Of a stretch of DNA of 64,000 bases, positions 15,932-24,114 are shown piece after piece. The number at the start of each line of letters is the position of its first letter. Within the stretch, counting starts at the first letter, position 1. Position numbers and translations under genes: made by a program. The notes under the pieces are model-generated. The model was not told where the DNA came from, searched no databases, and worked only from the letters and a program-made list of their open reading frames with translations. Source of the stretch: Candidatus Levyibacteriota bacterium. Its GTDB lineage: Bacteria > Patescibacteria > Microgenomatia > Levybacterales > UBA12049. Where the stretch lies: assembly GCA_029260965.1 (NCBI GenBank), contig JAJDCG010000001.1, forward strand, positions 186,001 through 250,000. Reading direction: 5' to 3'.

Positions 15932-15975
15932 TTTGTGGGTGTAAAGTTGAGAAGATTACAAATTATAATTTAATT

Positions 15976-16578
15976 ATGGCAAGATATACAGGACCAAAAC
16001 ATAAAATCGCAAGAAGAGAGGGTATTAATATACTTGAGAAGACTTCTGCTTCCTTAATGAGGAGGCTCAATACTCCACCTGGTGTTCATGGTGGAAAAAG
16101 AAGAAGACGACTGTCTGAGTTTGGTACGCAGTTGAGAGAAAAACAAAAAGCAAAAGCGATGTATGGACTTTTAGAGAAACAGTTTAAAAAGTTGGTTTTG
16201 GAGGTTTCTTCGCAAAAAGGAGACACAGAAGAGTTGCTAATAGGGTTTTTAGAAACAAGGCTTGATAATCTGGTTTATAGGTTGGGTCTTGCCAGGTCAA
16301 GGATGATGGCAAGACAAGCTGTTACCCATGGCCATGTGTTAGTGAACAACAAGAAGATGACCATCCCATCATATACAGTAAAAGCTGGGGATGTGGTTTC
16401 TATTGGTGATAAAATGCAGAAAAATCCTGATATAGAAAATCTTATTGCAGAGAAAAACGAGCCACTTTCTTTCTTGGAAAAGAAAGGTTTTGTAGGTAGG
16501 TTAAAAAGAATGCCAAGCGTTGAAGATGTCAAGCCGCCATTTAGTACAAGACAGATTATTGAATATTATTCAAGATAG
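15976..16578 (+). CDS. rpsD: 30S ribosomal protein S4
   Basis: Primary 16S rRNA-binding protein. It has 200 residues with an S4 RNA-binding domain at about 92-155 (RLDNLVYRLGLARSRMMARQAVTHGHVLVNNKKM). The N-terminal region lacks the zinc-binding cysteines found in some S4 proteins. Upstream TATAAT at 15964-15969, 6 nt before the ATG, could give a leaderless start, although no -35 fits. Its last codons overlap the rpoA promoter. Confidence 0.97.
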   Translation: MARYTGPKHKIARREGINILEKTSASLMRRLNTPPGVHGGKRRRRLSEFGTQLREKQKAKAMYGLLEKQFKKLVLEVSSQKGDTEELLIGFLETRLDNLVYRLGLARSRMMARQAVTHGHVLVNNKKMTIPSYTVKAGDVVSIGDKMQKNPDIENLIAEKNEPLSFLEKKGFVGRLKRMPSVEDVKPPFSTRQIIEYYSR

Positions 16579-16587
16579 TGTTACAAT
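16559..16587 (+). promoter_or_regulatory. promoter of rpoA, inside the end of rpsD
   Basis: TTGAAT (16559-16564) and TACAAT (16582-16587) are 17 nt apart with an upstream TGT making an extended -10. Only 9 nt separate the -10 box from the rpoA ATG at 16597, so a transcript from here would be essentially leaderless. Confidence 0.6.
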
Positions 16588-16596
16588 ACAATCCTT

Positions 16597-17526
16597 ATGA
16601 ATGATTTAGATTTTAAAGTTAAACAAATTTCTGATAATCCCGATTTCGGGGAATTCGTTGTAGAACCCCTTGAGCCAGGTTATGGTCATACGATGGGAAA
16701 TGCTTTAAGACGTGTACTCTATGCGTCAATTCCTGGAGCGGCTGTTACGCAGGTTAGGATAGCTGGTGTTAAACATAAGTTTTCAACGCTTACAGGATTG
16801 AGAGAAAATATAGTTGATCTTCTTCTCAATGTTAAAGAATTAAATTTTAAAATGGATGGTAATAAGACAGAGGCTGTTATTAAGCTCTCTGCAAAAGGCA
16901 CAAAGAATGTAACAGCGAAAGATCTTCAACTTCCAGATGGTGTTGAGGTGATTAATAAAGATCAGCATATAGCATCTCTTTCTGGTGATAAAGCAAAGTT
17001 GGAGATGGAGTTAACCCTTGAGAAGGGTTATGGTTTTTCTTTAGCAGAGGAGAGAAAAGCAGAAACACTGGGTACCATTACAACTGATGCTGTATTTACT
17101 CCTGTGAAGCGTGTGACTTACGAGGTTGTTGCAACTCGTGTGGGACGTAGGACTGACCTTGATAAATTGGTTTTGAAAATCTGGACCAACGGTGGTGTAG
17201 TTGCAAAGGAAGCACTTGAGACAGCTTCCAAAGTTCTTGCTTCTCATTTTACACAGGTATTCGAGCCTACCAAGGCTGAAAAGACTGAAGAAAAGAAGGA
17301 ATCTTCATCTTCGATATCAGCAGAGCTTTTGAATATGACAATAGATGAATTGGATCTTCCTACTCGTATATACAATAGTCTTAGAAACGGTGGAATTGAG
17401 ACAATTGAGCAGCTTCTAGCACTGCCTAGAAAAGAGCTTATTACCATGCGTAACATGGGCGGTAAATCAATAGGAGTAATCGAAGGAAAACTCAAAGAGC
17501 GAGGAATCAGTTTAGAAAACAACTAA
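16597..17526 (+). CDS. rpoA: RNA polymerase alpha subunit
   Basis: Assembly platform of RNA polymerase. It has 309 residues. The N-terminal domain (about 1-225) has the dimerisation motif EPLEPGYGHTMGNALRRVLYASIPGAAVTQVRI and VTYEVVATRVGRRTDLDKLVLKIWTNG. A Glu/Ser-rich linker leads to the C-terminal domain (about 245-309; IDELDLPTRIYNSLRNGGIETIEQLL), the contact site for UP elements and activators. It may start from the leaderless promoter at 16559-16587 as well as from upstream transcripts. Confidence 0.97.
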   Translation: MNDLDFKVKQISDNPDFGEFVVEPLEPGYGHTMGNALRRVLYASIPGAAVTQVRIAGVKHKFSTLTGLRENIVDLLLNVKELNFKMDGNKTEAVIKLSAKGTKNVTAKDLQLPDGVEVINKDQHIASLSGDKAKLEMELTLEKGYGFSLAEERKAETLGTITTDAVFTPVKRVTYEVVATRVGRRTDLDKLVLKIWTNGGVVAKEALETASKVLASHFTQVFEPTKAEKTEEKKESSSSISAELLNMTIDELDLPTRIYNSLRNGGIETIEQLLALPRKELITMRNMGGKSIGVIEGKLKERGISLENN

Positions 17527-17530
17527 AGTT

Positions 17531-17606
17531 AAATCCGAAATCCGAAATTCTGAAAAGGACCTGCCGAAATAGCAGTCAAAAGGTTTCGTGCTTCGGATTT
17601 TTGTTT
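17531..17606 (+). promoter_or_regulatory. inverted repeat between rpoA and rplQ
   Basis: AAATCCGAA occurs twice in overlapping tandem (17531-17539 and 17538-17546) and pairs with TTCGGATTT at 17592-17600, which runs into TTTTG. A small CTGC/GCAG hairpin lies between. This resembles a long-loop terminator or attenuator whose 5' arm can slip between two copies. It ends just before the rplQ ATG. Confidence 0.45.
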
Positions 17607-17609
17607 ATT

Positions 17610-18155
17610 ATGAAAAAAAAAGTTTTTGGAAGACAATTTAGAAGAGATGCCAATGAGCGCAAAGCGCTTTTTAAGAACCTTTTGACGTCTCTTGTCATAA
17701 ATGAGAGGATAAGAACAACTGAGGCAAAGGCAAAGTCTATCAAAGGAGCTGCTGACAAGCTCATTACAAAAGCCAAAAAAGGTGGTTCGAATGCGTACAG
17801 AAATATTCATCCTGATGTTAATCAAAATGCAGCTGAAAAGCTTATAAAAGAAATTGCACCAAGGTTTGATAAGAGAAGTGGTGGATATACAAGGATTATA
17901 AAAATTGCTAAAAATAGAGTAGCAGATGGTGCGAAAATGGTTTATTTAGAATGGACCGAGAGACCGATTGTTGTAGCGGATTCTAAAAAAGCTGATGCAA
18001 AGACAAAAAAGACAGTAAAGAAAGTGACAGGTAAAAAAAGCACGAAGACACAGAAGAGCATACCTGTTGCTCCAAAGTTAACGAAGAAAAAGGAGCCCCA
18101 AAAAAATCAAGGAGGCTTCTTGAAACAATTGGTTTCCAGACAGAAGAAAGGATAG
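17610..18155 (+). CDS. rplQ: 50S ribosomal protein L17, with basic C-terminal extension
   Basis: Large-subunit protein near the tunnel exit. I use the ATG at 17610 (MKKKVFGRQFRRDANERKAL) rather than a TTG 9 nt upstream; this gives 181 residues. The core (LVINERIRTTEAKAKSIKGAADKLIT, YTRIIKIAKNRVADGAKMVYLEW) ends near residue 118. A Lys/Thr/Gln-rich extension of about 60 residues follows, probably disordered. rplM starts 1 nt after the stop. Confidence 0.95.
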   Translation: MKKKVFGRQFRRDANERKALFKNLLTSLVINERIRTTEAKAKSIKGAADKLITKAKKGGSNAYRNIHPDVNQNAAEKLIKEIAPRFDKRSGGYTRIIKIAKNRVADGAKMVYLEWTERPIVVADSKKADAKTKKTVKKVTGKKSTKTQKSIPVAPKLTKKKEPQKNQGGFLKQLVSRQKKG

Positions 18156-18156
18156 T

Positions 18157-18576
18157 ATGATACAAACAAAAGCAACCAGCATAAATGATGTTCAGAGGAA
18201 ATGGCACCTCGTGGATGTTAATGATCAGGTTCTCGGCCGAATTGCGACTGTGATTGCACATAAGCTCATGGGCAAGAGTAAACCTTATTTTGTTCGCAAT
18301 CTTGACTGTGGGGACTATGTAGTTGTCACAAATGCAGCATTTGTAAAAGTAACAGGCAACAAAGAAGAGCAAAAAAATTATTATCGTCATTCAGGATATC
18401 CAGGAGGATTTAGAAAAGAAACGCTCAAGGAGCTCAGAGCTAGAAAACCAGAGGATATAATAAAGCATGCGGTTAAAGGCATGTTGCCTCAAAATAAGCT
18501 ACGTGATCGCATGATGACAAGACTATTTGTTTTTGCTGGCGTTGAGCATAAATATGGAGATAAATTTAAAAATTAA
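18157..18576 (+). CDS. rplM: 50S ribosomal protein L13
   Basis: Early-assembly large-subunit protein. It has 139 residues. It begins MIQTKATSINDVQRKWHLVDVNDQVLGRIATVIA and contains MGKSKPYFVRNLDCGDYVVVTNA, then HSGYPGGFRKETLKELRARKPEDIIKHAVKGMLPQNKLRDRMM, all characteristic. It lies in the conserved rplM-rpsI pair, which here is appended directly to the alpha operon. Confidence 0.97.
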   Translation: MIQTKATSINDVQRKWHLVDVNDQVLGRIATVIAHKLMGKSKPYFVRNLDCGDYVVVTNAAFVKVTGNKEEQKNYYRHSGYPGGFRKETLKELRARKPEDIIKHAVKGMLPQNKLRDRMMTRLFVFAGVEHKYGDKFKN

Positions 18577-18578
18577 TT

Positions 18579-19067
18579 ATGGATGAAAATAACGTATCGA
18601 TAAAAAAATCAAACAAAGAAAGAGCTCACAAAAAAGAGTATGTTCATTCTGTGGGTAGAAGGAAAGAGGCAGTTGCTCGTGTCAGGCTTTATAAAAGTGT
18701 TAAGCCTGATCTAGTCTGGGGTCAGACTGCTGTTAAAAAAGGAGAGATTCTTGTGAACGAAAATCCGATTGCAGATTATTTCCCTAGCGAAATTGAAAGA
18801 ATGCGCTATACAGAGCCATTGAGAATAACTAATGCTCATCAACAAAATTATGCTATGACCATTCGTGTTACAGGTGGGGGTAGAGCTGCACAACTGGATG
18901 CTGTGATAGCAGGTATTGCAAAGGCTCTGAATGAACTAGACAGAGAAAAACATCGACCAATCCTCAAGAAAAAAGGCTTCCTCACGCGGGATGCTAGAGT
19001 CCGTCAGCGACGCAATGTCGGAACTGGTGGAAAAGCACGTCGCAAGAAACAATCACCAAAGAGGTAG
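18579..19067 (+). CDS. rpsI: 30S ribosomal protein S9
   Basis: Head protein whose C-terminal tail reaches the P-site tRNA. It has 162 residues, with an N-terminal extension of about 24 residues before YVHSVGRRKEAVARVRLYK. The tail ends with KKGFLTRDARVRQRRNVGTGGKARRKKQSPKR, preserving the LTRD-R-RRK pattern, although the usual final Ser-Lys-Arg is Pro-Lys-Arg here. It is the last gene of the ribosomal cluster. Confidence 0.96.
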   Translation: MDENNVSIKKSNKERAHKKEYVHSVGRRKEAVARVRLYKSVKPDLVWGQTAVKKGEILVNENPIADYFPSEIERMRYTEPLRITNAHQQNYAMTIRVTGGGRAAQLDAVIAGIAKALNELDREKHRPILKKKGFLTRDARVRQRRNVGTGGKARRKKQSPKR

Positions 19068-19095
19068 ATTTCAGCCTCATAAAAATTTTTTCAGC

Positions 19096-19124
19096 TTGAC
19101 AGTACACCCCTTATAAACTATCGT
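19096..19124 (+). promoter_or_regulatory. promoter of the 19137-21516 gene pair
   Basis: TTGACA (19096-19101) is followed after 17 nt by TATCGT (19119-19124). The predicted start lies only about 5 nt before the ATG at 19137, so the transcript would be nearly leaderless. Confidence 0.55.
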
Positions 19125-19136
19125 TTATATAACCAC

Positions 19137-19445
19137 ATGAATGATAATGAGGAATTGATATCAGAAGAATTCGTGCCTAAAGTCTACAAAGTGTTGGCTG
19201 AGGCCATGCTTGCAGCGCTTGAGAATGGTCAAATGCTGGTCGAAGAATCCAAATATTCATCCCAGTTTATTATAGATAAGATGCCAGAGATAAAGACAAA
19301 ATCCGAATTGATTGTTTTTCTGGACGAGCTGAGCAGTAGATGGTCTGCTTATGCTGATGCAGTAAATGTGCTCAAAAATGAGATGATAGATACACAGAAA
19401 TTACAAGACGTGGAAGAGAAACTTGATGAGATGAGCAATCAGTAA
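19137..19445 (+). CDS. hypothetical small acidic helical protein
   Basis: A 102-residue protein I do not recognise. It is acidic, contains no Cys and is predicted to be almost entirely helical (ELISEEFVPKVYKVLAEAMLAALENG, then two further amphipathic helices). It has no membrane segment or signal peptide. It follows its own promoter and ends 4 nt before the 688-residue gene, so the two probably form an operon; a partner or regulatory subunit of the larger protein is possible but unsupported. Confidence 0.7.
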   Translation: MNDNEELISEEFVPKVYKVLAEAMLAALENGQMLVEESKYSSQFIIDKMPEIKTKSELIVFLDELSSRWSAYADAVNVLKNEMIDTQKLQDVEEKLDEMSNQ

Positions 19446-19449
19446 TATT

Positions 19450-21516
19450 ATGGCAGAAACACGTGATATAGAAATAACACCCACAGATGCTCTGCATTTT
19501 GGAGGAGAAGTAGACCATAGGATACTGGCAGGAGTTCTAAACCCGGAGCGCAAAAAATTGCAAGACTCTCGTGATTGGGCAGCAGAACTTCGTAAGTTGA
19601 CCGACCAAGCAGGAGAAAAGACATTTAGGGAGGTCTTAAGAAGAAGTAGAGAACGATATCTTGATCAGACACAAATAGACAACCTCAAACTCATATTTGG
19701 TGGAGGATTTGCCAAGAGAGAAGAAGATGGCTCTATCAGCTTTTCTGATGATGTACCAAGGGAAGCTGAAGCTACACACGCAGAAGCAATCAGGTCAATG
19801 GAGATACCTCTTGCTTATCTGAAGTATGCAGATGTTATCAAGCGTGCAAAAGTTGAGGGTAGGAGGCCTGAAGACCTAGGAGGCTTAGACTGGACAAGTG
19901 TAAGAGAAAAGGCAATTGATGGGATAATCGGCATTGACGGCGTAAGGGATATTTTTCCTGAACTTTCTTATTTTGGTACTGATCGCCAAAAAAGAGACTA
20001 TATAGAAATAACACTTGCAAGAGACCCAGCTTTTGCAGAGAAGGTCAACACAAGTATGACCAGCATTGTAGAAGCGGCAAAAAGTCTTCCGCAGGCTCAA
20101 GAAGATCCAGAAACTGCTACAGCAAAAATTAAAAAAGAGAATGCGGAGCAGCGCTTAAATCAGGCAATGATGCAGGTATTAACTGAGATTAAAGCATTGG
20201 GCTTTGATGGAGTTGATGACGCATTTATGGATGGTCTTAAGAGCAGCATTGAGTCGCGTATTAGAACAGGTGCGAGTACAGAAATTGAGTCTGCGTTGCA
20301 TATGGTTAGGGATAAGTTGCAGCATAGCGATAAAGGTGTTTTGAAAGTTTTGGAAATAGATCAGTTAGATAGTCGTATTAAGAGGCTTACGGATGAGAGG
20401 CAAAAAGCTAATGAATCAAAAAATACAGACAGAGCCCAAAAGCTTACTCAAGAAATAAATAATTCAGAAAGTGCTAGAGCCAAAATGGTTGATTCTTTTG
20501 GTGATGTTGAGAATATTGAGGCTGCAGAGCAGAAGATGAAAAGAATAGATTCTCTGACATCTGTAAATAAATTACCAACTGGAGAGTTTTCAAGTCAGCT
20601 TGCTCATGAGTTGCTGCAGGTAAGTAATGCGAAAAAAGAGATGGTAGAGGCAGATGAGGTAATTGTCGCGCGAGAATCTGAGGCAGGGGAACGTATGAAG
20701 CATCAGGTTGCAGATAGGCTTATTGCTGAAAGGGCATTGATAGATAGACTTGAGAGCATAATGCCAGATGCACTGAGTGATATTTTGGATGAACGATATG
20801 CTGAGATGCTTGTTAGGGAGAATAAAAGATTGGATATGATAGATAGGGAAAATAAAGAAGAGCTAGATGAGAAGACAGCAGCATATTTAAAATGGGTTGA
20901 TCATGCTATAAAGACCAAATGGATAGAGAATGCAACAAGTAGAAAAAAAATCATTCATAAAGATCAAATAGGCAAAGATATTCTTCGGGCAACGTATCAT
21001 GGAGATGAGGGTATACAGAGAATGATACTTCGTGATCTGAATTTAGGAATTGATTGGCAGCACATTGACCTTGAAACAGGTCTTACTGACGAACAAAAGC
21101 ATATATTTAGTGAAGCTATGAATAGATATAAGCAGTCTTATCAAGAAAAATTGTTCTCAAGTTTTTTTGAGGCTAGGACCAGACGAGATGAAAAGATCAT
21201 GAAGGAAAGTGGGAGAGGGGGCAAGCTTTCTCTGAAAGAACACGAATGGCAGCTCTTGCAGAAAAATTTTGGGTCACAGCTTGAATCAGGATTGAATGCA
21301 TCCAAAGAAGGCAAGGCTGTTCTTGATGCACTTGCTTCAAGAGGCATTACCAAAGAAAGCTCAAGAGGAGATTGGATAAAATATCTCTTGGCTGCTCTTG
21401 GTGGAGGATTGATATTAGCATCTGTGGCGCTTCCGGCTGCATTAGGGGTAGGTTCTGCAGTCGCTGGATCCGGTAGTTTAGGTGCTGCTTTTGGGTTAAA
21501 TAATCGAAAATCTTAG
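19450..21516 (+). CDS. large helical/coiled-coil protein with C-terminal membrane anchor
   Basis: A 688-residue protein with no family I recognise. Residues 1 to about 640 are charged and strongly helical, with coiled-coil-like heptads especially at about 220-420 (for example RIKRLTDERQKANESKNTDRAQKLTQEI). The last 50 residues hold one or two Ala/Gly/Leu-rich membrane helices (from KYLLAALGGGLILAS onwards) and a short polar end, so the bulk probably lies on one side of the membrane as a tail-anchored protein. It overlaps by 4 nt the end of the convergent minus-strand gene. Confidence 0.8.
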   Translation: MAETRDIEITPTDALHFGGEVDHRILAGVLNPERKKLQDSRDWAAELRKLTDQAGEKTFREVLRRSRERYLDQTQIDNLKLIFGGGFAKREEDGSISFSDDVPREAEATHAEAIRSMEIPLAYLKYADVIKRAKVEGRRPEDLGGLDWTSVREKAIDGIIGIDGVRDIFPELSYFGTDRQKRDYIEITLARDPAFAEKVNTSMTSIVEAAKSLPQAQEDPETATAKIKKENAEQRLNQAMMQVLTEIKALGFDGVDDAFMDGLKSSIESRIRTGASTEIESALHMVRDKLQHSDKGVLKVLEIDQLDSRIKRLTDERQKANESKNTDRAQKLTQEINNSESARAKMVDSFGDVENIEAAEQKMKRIDSLTSVNKLPTGEFSSQLAHELLQVSNAKKEMVEADEVIVARESEAGERMKHQVADRLIAERALIDRLESIMPDALSDILDERYAEMLVRENKRLDMIDRENKEELDEKTAAYLKWVDHAIKTKWIENATSRKKIIHKDQIGKDILRATYHGDEGIQRMILRDLNLGIDWQHIDLETGLTDEQKHIFSEAMNRYKQSYQEKLFSSFFEARTRRDEKIMKESGRGGKLSLKEHEWQLLQKNFGSQLESGLNASKEGKAVLDALASRGITKESSRGDWIKYLLAALGGGLILASVALPAALGVGSAVAGSGSLGAAFGLNNRKS

Positions 21517-22046
21517 TCAGGGATTGGTTGGGAATTTTCTCCGAAATGATTTATTATATCTTTTAAACCCTCAGGCTTCATTTTTGAGATTTCTATTTCC
21601 TCACGATACATCATCATGAGTGCTTTTAAGATTTTTTGAGCCTGCATGGCGTCAGTGTAGCTTAGTTTTTCAGTTTTGCATTCTATTGGTTCTCTGATTC
21701 CGACGTTTTCGGTTTTGGGAAGATAAGTGATATAGAGGGTTGCAAGAAATAGCGTTCTTTCCACGATCACATCAGCCAGATCTTTTATATTTATAATTAT
21801 TTTTTCTTCTGTTGCTAAAAATTTTCGATGATTGATGAACAGTTTCATTGGATCGATCACAATTAAATCTGGGAAAAAATCAAAGGGAAACATCGTCTGT
21901 ATTTCTAGAAGAATTGTGTTTCCATGCCTTTTGATTCCGCCCAGTTTTTCTCTAATTTCCTGTTTTTGTTGTCTTTTGTCACGGTTTTCGTATGTGTAAT
22001 TGTCATCCAAAATGTTGTCTTTTTTATTTTTAAATCCGTTTTGCAT
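21513..22046 (-). CDS. hypothetical protein, possible bacterial PH-like domain
   Basis: I choose the ATG at 22044-22046, which is preceded by AAGGAG at a proper distance, giving 177 residues instead of the longer frame from 22073. The middle part (about 48-110) alternates short beta strands with the pattern FPFDFFPDLIVIDPMKLFI then IIINIKDLADVIVERTLFLATLYITYLP, like small membrane-associated PH-type domains. The C-terminal part is helical and ends near a Pro/Gln-rich tail. Convergent with the 688-residue gene. The PH assignment is tentative. Confidence 0.7.
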   Translation of the reverse strand: MQNGFKNKKDNILDDNYTYENRDKRQQKQEIREKLGGIKRHGNTILLEIQTMFPFDFFPDLIVIDPMKLFINHRKFLATEEKIIINIKDLADVIVERTLFLATLYITYLPKTENVGIREPIECKTEKLSYTDAMQAQKILKALMMMYREEIEISKMKPEGLKDIINHFGENSQPIPD

Positions 22047-22179
22047 AAAACTCCTTTCCATTACCTGTAGCATACTAGGTGGATATATGACAGAAGATAA
22101 GATCGGGTAAGAGTTTGATAAGAAAAAACTTACAGGTTTCTTACTGGTCTGGAAAGTGATTAACAGTTATAATATATTT

Positions 22180-22515
22180 ATGGTAGATAAAAATAATCTC
22201 AAAATAGAAGATCTCAAAAAAGGAACAGGGGATGAACTTAAAGATGGAGATCTGGCGGTTGTTCACTATACAGGTTGGTTGATGGATGGTACAAAGTTTG
22301 ATTCCTCGCATGATAGAGATGAAGCGTTTGAAGTGAGAATTGGTGGGGGCTATGTGATTAAAGGCTGGGATATGGGCTTGCCGGGTATGAAGGTGGGAGG
22401 CAAGAGGCGGCTTACAATTCCTCCAGAGTTGGGGTATGGAAGATATGGTGTTGATCCTGATATACCAGGAGACGCAGTCCTCATATTTGAGGTCGAGCTT
22501 ATTGAGGTTAAGTAA
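22180..22515 (+). CDS. FKBP-type peptidyl-prolyl cis-trans isomerase
   Basis: Protein-folding enzyme acting on Xaa-Pro bonds. The start is the ATG at 22180 (MVDKNNLKIEDLKKGTGDEL), giving 111 residues; an upstream in-frame ATG at 22156 precedes the TATAAT box at 22168-22173 and is unlikely. Active-site segments VHYTGWLMDGTKFDSSHDR, VIKGWDMGLPGMKVGGKRRLTIPPELGYG and FEVELIEV are conserved. It has no signal peptide, so it is cytoplasmic. The -10 lies 6 nt before the ATG, suggesting a leaderless mRNA. Confidence 0.95.
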   Translation: MVDKNNLKIEDLKKGTGDELKDGDLAVVHYTGWLMDGTKFDSSHDRDEAFEVRIGGGYVIKGWDMGLPGMKVGGKRRLTIPPELGYGRYGVDPDIPGDAVLIFEVELIEVK

Positions 22516-23178
22516 TCAAAATAGAGTTTCCTGAGATTCTTCCTCCTCATTATCATCTGGCATTTTTTCAAAAGTCATTTTGTAGTAGACCTTACGTGTT
22601 AACTCGACGTCCTTCATGCAGTATTTGTTGATTTCATCAATTCTACCCTCCTTGTAGTATGGCCAAACCATTGATCCATCCATTTCATCTTTTGATGTTG
22701 GAAGTCCCAAGACCTTAGCCAGGGTGTCTAGTTTTTGGCTTTTGCCGAAATTCCAAAGATCCCACTCACACATGGTGTCATAGATTGGTAAATTACGGTA
22801 ACGAGCCATATTCAAAAATCGAGGTTTTACTCCATGAATTATTGATCTCTTGTAGATAAAAGGAAGGTCAAATGCCCAGATGTTATGTCCGATAAAACGG
22901 TCTACGTCCATACTTATTTCCCAAAATCTTTCAAGCATTTCTTTCTCGGATCCAGAGAAAACCTGCTTACTTATTATTTCTGTATCATTTTCTTTGATAA
23001 TGCCTATAGAGCATATACGGCCAAATGTACCCTCAAAGGAGGTCATAGCATGGAGCGCCTTTTCTGATTTTGGAGCCGTTTTTCCATTATCAGATTTTTT
23101 TTTCAGGATCTCGTGGTGTGTTTTCCAGTCTTCTTCACTCGAGGGTATGGTCTCTATGTCAAAAAAAAGTTTTATCAT
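22516..23178 (-). CDS. DEDD-family 3'-5' exonuclease (PolB-type, stand-alone)
   Basis: A 220-residue ribonuclease-H-fold exonuclease. Motif I is DIETIP near residue 7, motif II is IGHNIWAFDLPFI near 108-120, and motif III YCMKDVELT near 190 carries the Tyr and Asp of the DEDDy type. It resembles the predicted stand-alone 3'-5' exonucleases related to the PolB exonuclease domain. A minus-strand TATAAT (23194-23189) lies 10 nt before the ATG. It abuts the convergent FKBP gene. Substrate unknown. Confidence 0.85.
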   Translation of the reverse strand: MIKLFFDIETIPSSEEDWKTHHEILKKKSDNGKTAPKSEKALHAMTSFEGTFGRICSIGIIKENDTEIISKQVFSGSEKEMLERFWEISMDVDRFIGHNIWAFDLPFIYKRSIIHGVKPRFLNMARYRNLPIYDTMCEWDLWNFGKSQKLDTLAKVLGLPTSKDEMDGSMVWPYYKEGRIDEINKYCMKDVELTRKVYYKMTFEKMPDDNEEEESQETLF

Positions 23179-23276
23179 TGATTTATATATTATAGCAGAT
23201 AGATGGTGTGTTTATGGATAGGCTTGACATGTATTATTTTTGGTGGGACACTGTTAATAGGAAGGAGGTGATACAT

Positions 23277-23486
23277 ATGAAGATGTTACACATGGTTGCA
23301 TTTGTATTAGTTGTCGCAGGCGGTTTAAATTGGGGTCTTGTCGGATTTTTCGATTTTAATTTAGTCGAGGCTTTAGTCGGTGGCGCAGCAAATGTGGTAT
23401 ATATGCTTGTCGGTGTAGCGACAGTTTATGTTACATTTACGCATGGTAAAACATGCACAGTTTGTGCAGGAAAGGCTGATAAGTAG
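23277..23486 (+). CDS. DUF378 family small membrane protein
   Basis: I place the start at the ATG at 23277, directly after a strong Shine-Dalgarno sequence (GGAAGGAGGTG); the longer frame from 23208 has no support. This gives 69 residues with two membrane helices: MLHMVAFVLVVAGGLNWGLVGFF and a second around VEALVGGAANVVYMLVGVATVY. The GGLNWGLVG motif identifies DUF378 (YuzA-like). It ends with a short tail containing a CTVC pair. Function unknown. TTGACA at 23224-23229 lies upstream, but a matching -10 is not clear. Confidence 0.85.
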   Translation: MKMLHMVAFVLVVAGGLNWGLVGFFDFNLVEALVGGAANVVYMLVGVATVYVTFTHGKTCTVCAGKADK

Positions 23487-23505
23487 TATTTGAATTTATA
23501 TTCAT

Positions 23506-23547
23506 CAATAGCTCCTAAATCGAAAGACGCAGGAGTTATTGGTTTTT
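23506..23547 (+). terminator. intrinsic terminator after DUF378 gene
   Basis: An 11-bp stem (CAATAGCTCCT pairing with AGGAGTTATTG, one G-U pair) encloses a 14-nt loop and is followed by GG and five T residues. It starts 20 nt after the DUF378 stop and separates it from the next membrane-protein gene. Confidence 0.85.
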
Positions 23548-23606
23548 AAAAATAAAGAATCATTAGCGGATAGACCGATTCATCGCAAAAGGTGTATTAT
23601 AAGAAT

Positions 23607-24044
23607 ATGGGATTTTTGCATATCAAAGGAAAAATATTTTTACGCATATCATTAGGAGTTGTATTTTTTTGGTTTGGTGTTCTTAAATTATTTGCATCCG
23701 GTACGGATCTTGCTCTAATCCAGAATTCATTATCATATGAGCTTGCTACATCACAGATTCTCAGTATAATCATTGCATTTCTTGAAATTCTCCTGGGCAC
23801 GTTATTTTTTTCAAATAGGTTTGTACGAATTACTGCGATTATTGCCATAGTTTATCTTGCTATTATTTCACTTTTAGTCTTGGCCACTCAAGGATTTGAT
23901 CCGAGATTTCCTGTTTTATCTCTCGCAGGTGAGGCGATGATTCGTAATCTGGTGCTTATTGCTGCATTAGTTTCTCTCGCTTTAGACAACAAAGCCGAAT
24001 CATCACAAGAGCAAACAAATCGCAAAACTTCTAAAGTGCTGTAG
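23607..24044 (+). CDS. DoxX-like membrane protein
   Basis: A 145-residue protein starting at the ATG at 23607 (MGFLHIKGKIFLRISLG), preferred over a GTG 15 nt upstream. It has four predicted membrane helices: the first contains ISLGVVFFWFGVLKLF, the pattern of DoxX/DoxD/MauE-type proteins, followed by IIAFLEILLGTLFF, an Ile-rich third helix and a fourth ending LVSLALDNKAE. The C-terminal tail is polar. DoxX-like proteins are linked to redox functions in some bacteria; the role here is unknown. Confidence 0.75.
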   Translation: MGFLHIKGKIFLRISLGVVFFWFGVLKLFASGTDLALIQNSLSYELATSQILSIIIAFLEILLGTLFFSNRFVRITAIIAIVYLAIISLLVLATQGFDPRFPVLSLAGEAMIRNLVLIAALVSLALDNKAESSQEQTNRKTSKVL

Positions 24045-24063
24045 TCTAGGGCTTTTTTGCCTC

Positions 24064-24093
24064 TTGCAAAAAAGCAAAAGTTTGTTCTATTAT
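24064..24093 (+). promoter_or_regulatory. promoter of cohesin-domain gene
   Basis: TTGCAA (24064-24069) and TATTAT (24088-24093) are 18 nt apart, upstream of the ATG at 24115. The predicted leader is about 15 nt. Confidence 0.5.
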
Positions 24094-24114
24094 AGAGATA
24101 AGGTCGATAAAATT

